In this document: one piece after another, positions 57,171 through 64,000 of the stretch
How the letters are laid out: each line of letters starts with the position of its first letter
Position numbering within the stretch: position 1 is the stretch's first letter
Source: Blochmannia endosymbiont of Camponotus sp.
GTDB taxonomy: Bacteria; Pseudomonadota; Gammaproteobacteria; Enterobacterales; Enterobacteriaceae
Direction of reading: 5' to 3'
Length of the DNA: 64,000 nucleotides
Assembly (NCBI RefSeq): GCF_023586365.1
Contig: NZ_CP097759.1
Location: 434,001 to 498,000 of the forward strand
Translations under genes and position numbers: made by a program
The notes under the pieces: generated by a model
Seen by the model: the letters and a program-made list of their open reading frames with translations, nothing else
Databases searched by the model: none
What the model was told of the DNA's origin: nothing

Positions 57171-58310
57171 TTATTTATTACGGTAATTTTTGATTAATTT
57201 AATGAAATGACTAAATAACGATGATGCAGCATCATGAGGACCAGGACTAGCCTCTGGATGTCCTTGGAAACTAAAAGCAGGTTTATTAATATGATGAATA
57301 CCTTGGAGAGTCCCATCAAATAATGAAATATGCGTTATTTTTAACGTATCAGGTAAAGTTTGTTTATCTACTACAAAATTATGATTTTGAGCGGTAATTA
57401 TAACCTTGTTTGTTTCTATATCTTTAACTGGATGATTAGATCCATGGTGTCCAAATTTCATTTTTATCGTTTTAGCTCCGCTGGCTAACGCCAGTAACTG
57501 ATGTCCTAAACAAATTCCAAACAATGGAATTGTAGTTGTATTTAAAAAAGTTTGTATAGAATTAATTGCGTATTCATATGCATTTGGATCTCCAGGCCCA
57601 TTGGCTAAAAAGACACCATCTGGTTGCATATCAATTATTTCTTGCGCTGTAGTATGTGCTGGAACCACAGTTAATAAACAACCATAATCTACTAATATAC
57701 GCATGATATTTCGTTTAACGCCAAAATCATATACTACAACACGATAAGGTAAGTGTAATGGAGTGAAGAATACTCCAGATTTAATATTCCAAGTGCCTTG
57801 ATTCCAAATATACTGTCGAGTAGTACTTACTTCATGAACAAGATTAAGTCCATTCAATCCAGGAAATTCACGAGCCTTACGCAAGGCTAATGTGGGGTCA
57901 GGCATATCACACGCAATGATGCAGCCGTGTTGTACTCCCTTTGCTCGTATTAAACGAGTTAATTTACGAGTATCTACTCCAGCAATTCCAACAATATTTT
58001 GTTGCACTAAATACTCTGAAAGACTCAATGTATAACGAAAATTACTAACAACCATTGCTAAATCACGAATAATCAGCCCTCTTACCTGAATACAAGAAGA
58101 TTCATTATCAACTTCATTAGTACCAACGTTTCCAATATGAGGACAAGTTAATATTACTATTTGATAAGCATAAGAAGGATCAGTAATTATTTCTTGATAT
58201 CCAGTCATTGATGTGTTAAACACTACTTCTCCTACCGTTTCTCCTTCTGCGCCTATTGCATAACCATAAAATCGATTACCATCTTCTAGTACTAACAATG
58301 CTGATTTCAT
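57171..58310 (-). CDS. carA: Carbamoyl phosphate synthase small (glutaminase) subunit
   Basis: Releases ammonia from glutamine for CarB. It has 379 residues (E. coli 382). The N-terminal domain begins [18 protein letters not shown]. The class I amidotransferase domain has LANGPGDP, the catalytic Cys in [13 protein letters not shown] and the His-Glu in [19 protein letters not shown] sequence (minus strand, 58388-58393) with a weak -10 may be its promoter. I cannot see the two-promoter arrangement or PyrH/ArgR sites of E. coli. dapB lies upstream as in E. coli. Confidence 0.98.
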   Translation of the reverse strand: MKSALLVLEDGNRFYGYAIGAEGETVGEVVFNTSMTGYQEIITDPSYAYQIVILTCPHIGNVGTNEVDNESSCIQVRGLIIRDLAMVVSNFRYTLSLSEYLVQQNIVGIAGVDTRKLTRLIRAKGVQHGCIIACDMPDPTLALRKAREFPGLNGLNLVHEVSTTRQYIWNQGTWNIKSGVFFTPLHLPYRVVVYDFGVKRNIMRILVDYGCLLTVVPAHTTAQEIIDMQPDGVFLANGPGDPNAYEYAINSIQTFLNTTTIPLFGICLGHQLLALASGAKTIKMKFGHHGSNHPVKDIETNKVIITAQNHNFVVDKQTLPDTLKITHISLFDGTLQGIHHINKPAFSFQGHPEASPGPHDAASSLFSHFIKLIKNYRNK

Positions 58311-58430
58311 TAAAATAACTCTATCTTAATAAATAAATTAATTATTAAATATATAATTTACATTTAATTTATTAGGGGAAATTGATAAGTCAAATATTAA
58401 ATTAATATTACTATAATATTAGATTAAAAT

Positions 58431-58463
58431 AAAACATGTGTAAATAAAATTTATACATGTTTT
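58431..58463 (-). terminator. Probable dapB terminator
   Basis: AAAACATGTGTAAAT (58431-58445) pairs with 58449-58463, with one G-T wobble and a 3-nt loop. On the minus strand the stem ends in CATGTTTTATTTTAAT, giving a T-rich tail downstream of dapB and upstream of carA. Confidence 0.65.
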
Positions 58464-58556
58464 ATTCATTATTGGTCTTAAAATTTTTTCAATGGCATCA
58501 AGCATATATCATATATGGGATATATGCCTATAATATTATTTACTTGCATCTAGCTA

Positions 58557-59405
58557 TTATAATAGTGTATCCATTTCTAAAATATCGCTTATATCAAATA
58601 ATCCTATTTTACCCCGCCCTATCCAAAGAGCCGCACGTAATGCTCCATGAGCAAATATTAAACGATCCGATGCTTTATGTGTGATTTCTAAACGTTCTCC
58701 TGATCCTGCAAATAAAACAGTATGCTCTCCAACAACATCTCCAGCGCGTATCGAATGAATTAATATATCGTTATAAGAAGACTCTGGTGAATACGTTGTA
58801 GTATCAAGATTAGAATCCATAATCTTATTAGAATGGATAGATTGCAATGCATTTACAATAATATTTTGCATTGTTAAAGAAGTACCAGACGGTATGTCAC
58901 GTTTCCTGTTATGATGGGTTTCAATAATACTAATATCTGAAGTACCACCTATAATTCGTGTAATCTTATGCAACAGTTTAGATATTAACGCTACACCTAT
59001 ACTAAAATTGGAGGAAAAAACAATTCCTATTTTATGAGATGCATTTAGAATAAGATTCTTATGTATCTGATTAAATCCAGTGGTACCAATAACTATATTT
59101 TTATTGTTGTTAACACAGAATTTTAAATATTCTACAGATATATCAGGGGCAGTGAAATCAACTAAAACATCAAAATTATCTTTAATTGATTCCAAATTAT
59201 CAGTAATTTCTATACCTAAAGCATCAGTGTTTATTAATACTCCAACATCCATTCCACAAATATTAGCATTTAAACGTGTTATAGCAGCTCCTAAAACAAT
59301 TTCTTGACTAAATTGTTTTTCTTCTTTAACAACACACGTTACTATTTCTTTACCCATTCGACCCGTTACTCCCGTAACGGCGATTCGGAGAAGCGCATCA
59401 TTCAT
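58557..59405 (-). CDS. dapB: 4-hydroxy-tetrahydrodipicolinate reductase
   Basis: NAD(P)H reduction in the lysine/meso-DAP pathway, supplying the substrate of MurE. It has 282 residues (E. coli 273). Nucleotide fold IAVTGVTGRMGKEI; DFTAPDIS; VIGTTGFNQ; FSSNFSIGVAL; and catalytic ETHHNRKRDIPSGTS with both His and the Lys. The C-terminus has GEHTVLFAGSGERLEITHKASDR. A small palindrome CCGTTACtcccGTAACGG encodes part of VTGVTG. It is flanked by carA and ispH. Confidence 0.97.
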   Translation of the reverse strand: MNDALLRIAVTGVTGRMGKEIVTCVVKEEKQFSQEIVLGAAITRLNANICGMDVGVLINTDALGIEITDNLESIKDNFDVLVDFTAPDISVEYLKFCVNNNKNIVIGTTGFNQIHKNLILNASHKIGIVFSSNFSIGVALISKLLHKITRIIGGTSDISIIETHHNRKRDIPSGTSLTMQNIIVNALQSIHSNKIMDSNLDTTTYSPESSYNDILIHSIRAGDVVGEHTVLFAGSGERLEITHKASDRLIFAHGALRAALWIGRGKIGLFDISDILEMDTLL

Positions 59406-59529
59406 AATTTTATAACCTTATTAATAATGTTTATTCTTTACATACAGAAAAATTTATGACTCTGATTTGTGCCTATATATAACACTAAGTGCAATAATAT
59501 ATAAAATTATTAATAAATTTTAGTAATTA

Positions 59530-59546
59530 TTATTACTGAGTAATAA
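59530..59546. terminator. Small palindrome downstream of ispH
   Basis: TTATTACT, G, AGTAATAA, 119 bases after the ispH stop (minus strand). It could end ispH mRNA, but the stem is weak. Confidence 0.35.
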
Positions 59547-59664
59547 AGTATAGTAAATAACGTTACATATCCTTTATTAATTTGTTATAATTTAACCTCT
59601 TATATATAAGATATAATTTTACTGTTACAATAAAATCAACAAATACATTATTATTACAAATGTA

Positions 59665-60600
59665 CTAAATTTTAGGTGTATCAAAAAATACATTCTCTTC
59701 CTCTCCAATCATTTCTTCAACAACAACATGATCTGCACTTAATACACGTAATTTTTCAATAACTTGGAGTACTAAAATGTCTGGCGCTGACGCCCCGGCA
59801 GTAATGCCAATATTATTTACCCCTCGCAACCAATTTTTTTGAATATCATTAGCATGACTAATTAAATATGCAATTTTCCCAATACGACGTGCTAGCTCCA
59901 TTAATCTTACAGAATTAGACGATGTTATTGATCCAACAACAAATATCATTTCTACCATTAGAGCTAAATTTTTAAGAGCATTTTGTCTATTGAACGTTGC
60001 GTAACAAATATCATTTTTTCTAGGGCCCATAATATTAGGAAATCTTTTATACAAAACCGCTATAATCTCTGCAGTATCATCTATCGATAAAGTTGTTTGT
60101 GTTACAAAAAATAAATGATTTGGATAATTAACCTGAATTGACCAAGCATCTGATTGCGACCCAACTAAATATATTTTTTGTCTAGAATTCGTAGAAATAT
60201 ATTGCCCCATAGTTCCTTCTACTTCTGGATGACTAGAATGGCCTATTAAGATCACTTCCATATTATTACGATTAGCTCGGGAAACTTCTCTATGTACTTT
60301 AGTTACCAATGGACAAGTAGCATCAATTATTATTAAATTTTTAATTTTTGCTTGCTCCCGTATCTTTTTTGATACTCCGTGAGCAGAAAAAATTAGAACC
60401 GATCCATTGGGAGCTTCATCTAGTCGTTCAATAAAAATAACGCCTTTCTTAGATAATTGAGTTACCACATAATCGTTATGCACTAACTCATGCCGCACAT
60501 AAATTGGAGTGCCGTATACTTGTATCGTTTTCTCTACGATATTAATCGCTCGTTTTACCCCTGCGCAAAACCCACGCGGATTAGCTAATATAACTCTAAT
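59665..60600 (-). CDS. ispH: 4-hydroxy-3-methylbut-2-enyl diphosphate reductase, apparent ATT start
   Basis: Fe-S enzyme for the last step of the MEP isoprenoid pathway. The frame is open only from 60603, just after a TAA at 60604-60606. The first GTG (60498) would remove the conserved [12 protein letters not shown] and its cluster Cys12. Alignment with E. coli ([14 protein letters not shown]) puts the start at ATT (60600-60598), which has AGAGG 8 bases upstream. That gives 311 residues (E. coli 316). The other cluster cysteines are in [11 protein letters not shown] and [13 protein letters not shown] [19 protein letters not shown] is conserved. fkpB is missing between ispH and lspA. Confidence 0.92.
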   Translation of the reverse strand: MRVILANPRGFCAGVKRAINIVEKTIQVYGTPIYVRHELVHNDYVVTQLSKKGVIFIERLDEAPNGSVLIFSAHGVSKKIREQAKIKNLIIIDATCPLVTKVHREVSRANRNNMEVILIGHSSHPEVEGTMGQYISTNSRQKIYLVGSQSDAWSIQVNYPNHLFFVTQTTLSIDDTAEIIAVLYKRFPNIMGPRKNDICYATFNRQNALKNLALMVEMIFVVGSITSSNSVRLMELARRIGKIAYLISHANDIQKNWLRGVNNIGITAGASAPDILVLQVIEKLRVLSADHVVVEEMIGEEENVFFDTPKI

Positions 60601-60633
60601 TATTTATGCCTCTTGTGTTTTTATAGTACACAA

Positions 60634-60671
60634 AATTGCCACATTTACTGCTCACATAAAATGTGGCAATT
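60634..60671 (-). terminator. Probable terminator after lspA
   Basis: AATTGCCACATTT (60634-60646) pairs exactly with 60659-60671 around a 12-nt loop. On the minus strand the GC-containing stem is followed by TTTTGTGT. It lies between the lspA stop and the ispH ribosome site, where fkpB sits in E. coli, so it may uncouple ispH from the ileS-lspA transcript. Confidence 0.65.
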
Positions 60672-60753
60672 AATTTTTAGTAATTTTGTAATTAGATTAA
60701 CAAACATAATAGTACATGTTATGTTGATAACAATCAGCAGACATATCACAATT

Positions 60754-61251
60754 CTAATATAAATTATTTTTAATAAAATCATAATAACATCTTATTGTTA
60801 AAATACTAATTCCTATACAAATTGCTATATCTGCAACGTTAAAAGTTGGCCAATGGCAGTTTTTAATGTGAACATCAATAAAATCAACCACTGTTCCATA
60901 TAATATTCGATCTAATAAATTTCCTAAAGCCCCGCCAATAACCATAGAGTAAGATATACTATAACACTTAGGGCGTTCAATCAATTTATATAAGGCTACG
61001 ATAAACATTGCAATTACTAATATTATTATCCACACAAATATCCAACGATAATATAAATTAACATTAGTAAATAACCCAAAAGCTAATCCTGGATTACAAA
61101 CATAATAACAATTAACTCCAGGTAATACCGATAATACCTCGCCAATCCAAAAATGAGTCTTTACCCAATACTTTGTTCCTATGTCTAATAACATTATTAA
61201 TATAGATAACCATAACCATTTTAAATTTCTATAATTATATTTTTTATTCAT
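60754..61251 (-). CDS. lspA: Lipoprotein signal peptidase (signal peptidase II)
   Basis: Aspartyl protease that cleaves prolipoprotein signal peptides in the inner membrane. It has 165 residues (E. coli 164) and four membrane helices. Catalytic motifs are GGALGNLLDRI and VVDFIDVH with FNVADIAI, containing both Asp residues. The ATG shares its A with the ileS stop (TAATG), so translation is coupled as in E. coli. Confidence 0.97.
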   Translation of the reverse strand: MNKKYNYRNLKWLWLSILIMLLDIGTKYWVKTHFWIGEVLSVLPGVNCYYVCNPGLAFGLFTNVNLYYRWIFVWIIILVIAMFIVALYKLIERPKCYSISYSMVIGGALGNLLDRILYGTVVDFIDVHIKNCHWPTFNVADIAICIGISILTIRCYYDFIKNNLY

Positions 61252-64000
61252 TAAAAAAACCTACGTTTTTCTCCTGGCCCAACTATGTTGTTAACGCAAC
61301 GTGTACAAATATTTGAATAATTTTTATATTGATCGATATCTAATCTATAATGCCAACAACGCAAACACTTCCTGCCCTCAGCTTTTTCTAAAAATATTTT
61401 CAGTCCAGGCATGCCTTCTTGTGCATATTGAGTGGCATTCAATCCCTTACAATAATCTGAAACTATAGCTGACGATGTTATTAATCCAAAAGAAAGTTCA
61501 TTGCCTAAGATACGTAATGTATTTGCCAGTTCTGGAGTAGCATACAAAACAACACTGGCATCTAAGGATCCTCCAATAATGCCATTAAGACGAGTTTGTT
61601 CAACTATTTTATTTACTTCACTTCTAACATTTAAGAAAATATTCCAATCATGACTATTCATAACTTGTTTTGAACTTATACTAAATAAGCCATTATACCA
61701 TTCTTCAGTAAACACATATTTTGATCTATTTCCTGGAATATATCTCCAAATTTCATCAGCAGTAAAAGATAAAATTGGAGCAATCCAACGCACCATAGAT
61801 TCAATAATATGATACAATGCGGTCTGACAGCTACGACGTTCTTTGCTATTTTTTTTTGTTGTATATTGTCGATCTTTAATAACATCCAAATAAAACGAAC
61901 CCATTTCTATTGAACAAAACTGCATAATCCGTTGTATTACATTATGAAAATTATATTTATTGTAATCTGATATTACTTCTAACTGTACAGATAAAGCGCG
62001 ATCTATTGCCCAACAATCTAATTCAATCATATTCTCTGGATGTACAGAATCTTTTTCTGGGTCAAAATCACTAATATTGGCTAAACAAAACCGGGCAGTA
62101 TTCCGAATACGTCGATACACATCAGTTGTATGTTTTAAAATAGCATTTGAAATTGTCATTTCTTTAGAATAATCAGAAGAAGCTATCCATAATCGTAAGA
62201 TATCTGCTCCGAAATCCTTTATTATTTCCTGAGGGCTAATGACATTACCAAGGGATTTAGACATCTTACGCCCCTGAGCATCTACAGTAAATCCATGAGT
62301 CAATACTTCTCTATAAGGCGCTTTACCTGTAATTGCAGTTGATACAATTAAAGACGACATAAACCAACCTCGATATTGATCTGAACCTTCTAAATATAAA
62401 TCTGGTGACTGCTTGCGATATTCTAATCTTTCTGGTATCACTGAATAATGAGTAGAACCAGAGTCAAACCATACATCCAGCGTATCTAGCACTTTTTCAT
62501 ATTGATCTGCTTCTTCATTGCCTATGATATCTTCAGTTTTTAAGTCCCACCACGCCTGTATTCCATATTGTTCTACATGTTGGGCAATTACCTCCATTAA
62601 TTCAATTGTACGCGGATGTAAAATTGAAGTTTTTTTATGAATGAAAAGAGGTATTGGTACACCCCAAACACGTTGCCTTGACAGACACCAATCAGGTCTA
62701 TTAACAATCATTGTTGCAATACTGGATTCCCCTTTATTTGGGATCCAATGTACTTGGCGTATTGTTTGCAACAATTTATTTCTTAAATTATATTTATCCA
62801 TACTTAAAAACCACTGTGCAGTAGCTTTGAAAATGACTGGAACTGCATGACGCCAACAATACGGATAATTATGTTTATAGTTATGATTTACATGTAATAA
62901 AGAACCTGATTGATTTAATAAGTGTATTATTATGTCATTGGATTGAAATACTGGTACGCCATCTAACATAGGGTGCACGTTAGATACATAATGACCTGTT
63001 TCATTTATTATATTAATAATTTCAAAATTATATTTTTGAGCTACAATATAATCATCAATACCATGATTTGGAGCGATATGTACTACTCCTGTTCCAGAAT
63101 CTAGTGCTACATGACCGCTCAATACAACAGGAACATCAAACGGCATAAACGGATGCCGAAATTTTAACGATTCTAAGGAGTTACCTGAAGTTTCTCCCAA
63201 AATTTTCCAAGAAAAACATTGTATGCGCTGCATCACAACATCCACTAAATTAGCCGCAATAATTATATATTTATTATTATTCACAGCAATTAATTGATAA
63301 CTGTAATCTGGATGCACAGAAATAGCTTGATTGGCAGGCAATGTCCAAGGAGTAGTAGTCCAAATTACTAATTCAATAGCACGTTGACATAAATCAATAT
63401 TGAATATTTTAGAAATACGAATATTATCTACTGCAAAAAAAGCAACATCAATAGCCGGAGAACAATGATTATTATATTCCACTTCTGATTCAGCTAATAC
63501 AGAACAACATTGAAAACACCAATGTACAGGTTTCGTTCCTTTATAGAAATAACCATTGGATATAACTTTGCTTAAGCTGCGAATAATATTTGCCTCAGTC
63601 TTAAAATCCATTGTCAAATAAGGTCGCGACCAATCTCCTAAGACACCTAATCTTACAAAATCTTTTTTTTGCATTTCTATTTGATCTAAAACATAATTAC
63701 GACAGATACTTCGAAATTCATTTGGGTCAACATTAATTCCTGGTTGCCCTATTAATCGTTCTACTTGTAGTTCGATGGGTAACCCATGACAATCCCAACC
63801 GGGAATATAAGGAGCATTATACCCCATTAAAGTTTTATACTTCAGAATAATATCTTTAAGTACTTTATTTACTGCATGACCTAAATGAATACTGCCGTTT
63901 ACATAAGGTGGGCCGTCATGTAGTATGAACAATTTTTTTTTACTTTTTTTATGACGAATTGCTTCATATAAATTGTCTTTATACCAACGCTCTAAAATAA
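61251..64000 (-). CDS. ileS: Isoleucyl-tRNA synthetase, partial (5' end outside window)
   Basis: Charges tRNA-Ile. The frame is open to the window edge: upstream of the conserved FILHDGPPYVNG it reads ILERWYKDNLYEAIRHKK, matching E. coli residues near 30-47, so only about the first 25-30 codons are missing. The TTG at 63932 is not the start. HIGH motif SIHLGHAVNK; GWDCHGLPIE; editing-domain WTTTPWTLPA; KMSKSLGNV; and the C-terminal zinc site CLRCWHY...CTRC. About 915 residues are visible (E. coli 938). Next gene lspA overlaps by one base. Confidence 0.98.
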   Translation of the reverse strand, partial: ILERWYKDNLYEAIRHKKSKKKLFILHDGPPYVNGSIHLGHAVNKVLKDIILKYKTLMGYNAPYIPGWDCHGLPIELQVERLIGQPGINVDPNEFRSICRNYVLDQIEMQKKDFVRLGVLGDWSRPYLTMDFKTEANIIRSLSKVISNGYFYKGTKPVHWCFQCCSVLAESEVEYNNHCSPAIDVAFFAVDNIRISKIFNIDLCQRAIELVIWTTTPWTLPANQAISVHPDYSYQLIAVNNNKYIIIAANLVDVVMQRIQCFSWKILGETSGNSLESLKFRHPFMPFDVPVVLSGHVALDSGTGVVHIAPNHGIDDYIVAQKYNFEIINIINETGHYVSNVHPMLDGVPVFQSNDIIIHLLNQSGSLLHVNHNYKHNYPYCWRHAVPVIFKATAQWFLSMDKYNLRNKLLQTIRQVHWIPNKGESSIATMIVNRPDWCLSRQRVWGVPIPLFIHKKTSILHPRTIELMEVIAQHVEQYGIQAWWDLKTEDIIGNEEADQYEKVLDTLDVWFDSGSTHYSVIPERLEYRKQSPDLYLEGSDQYRGWFMSSLIVSTAITGKAPYREVLTHGFTVDAQGRKMSKSLGNVISPQEIIKDFGADILRLWIASSDYSKEMTISNAILKHTTDVYRRIRNTARFCLANISDFDPEKDSVHPENMIELDCWAIDRALSVQLEVISDYNKYNFHNVIQRIMQFCSIEMGSFYLDVIKDRQYTTKKNSKERRSCQTALYHIIESMVRWIAPILSFTADEIWRYIPGNRSKYVFTEEWYNGLFSISSKQVMNSHDWNIFLNVRSEVNKIVEQTRLNGIIGGSLDASVVLYATPELANTLRILGNELSFGLITSSAIVSDYCKGLNATQYAQEGMPGLKIFLEKAEGRKCLRCWHYRLDIDQYKNYSNICTRCVNNIVGPGEKRRFF

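Noticed and set aside
60496..60498. GTG at 60498 as the ispH start
   Set aside because: It would remove the conserved ANPRGFCAG with an iron-sulfur ligand; the upstream codons are clearly homologous.
63930..63932. TTG at 63932 as the ileS start
   Set aside because: The frame continues upstream to the window edge with residues that align to E. coli IleS, so this is an internal leucine codon.

Overview
The window looks like part of the reduced chromosome of an obligate insect endosymbiont from the Enterobacterales. The closest fit I recognise is 'Candidatus Blochmannia' (carpenter-ant symbionts). The evidence is a very AT-rich sequence, proteins that align almost end to end with E. coli orthologues, gene blocks in E. 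coli order with small local deletions, and long non-coding stretches between blocks. I see no insertion sequences, prophage, CRISPR arrays or horizontally acquired genes. Genus is an inference from gene content: full murein/division cluster, chromosomal leuABCD, sulfite reductase and DAP-pathway genes. I cannot run a phylogeny.

Layout. 1-8420 (minus): cysJ (3' end outside the window), eno, pyrG, erpA, mrcB. 8.4-10.5 kb: a 2 kb non-coding strand switch. 10.5-16.1 kb (plus): aceE, aceF, lpd (pyruvate dehydrogenase). 16.1-17.9 kb: non-coding, rich in hairpins. 17.9-19.1 kb (minus): folK, dksA. 19.7-20.3 kb (plus): coaE. 20.6-40.7 kb (minus): secA, lpxC and the division/cell-wall (dcw) cluster ftsZ, ftsA, ftsQ, murC, murG, ftsW, murD, mraY, murF, murE, ftsI, ftsL, rsmH. 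41.1-45.8 kb (plus): leuABCD. 46.5-53.2 kb (plus): lptD, surA, pdxA, rsmA, apaH. 53.3-64 kb (minus): folA, carB, carA, dapB, ispH, lspA, ileS (5' end outside the window).

Together the genes keep the cell wall and envelope (mur, fts, lpxC, lptD, mrcB, dapB), central carbon metabolism (eno, PDH) and protein export (secA, lspA, surA). They also supply products useful to a host: leucine, reduced sulfur, pyrimidine/arginine precursor (carAB, pyrG), pyridoxal (pdxA) and folate (folK, folA). Genes found in these neighbourhoods in E. coli but absent here include ddlB, mraZ, secM, apaG, fkpB, pcnB, gluQ, pdhR and leuL.

Two observations stand out. First, ispH has no ATG, GTG or TTG that could give a complete protein and appears to start at ATT. 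Second, the window has far more long perfect or near-perfect palindromes than chance predicts. Some are intergenic (up to 54 bp perfect, and one 29-bp-arm hairpin). Others lie inside conserved coding sequence (leuC 36 bp, ftsQ 32 bp, murF 27 bp, murG 20 bp). This suggests a palindrome-forming mutational process or loss of palindrome surveillance.
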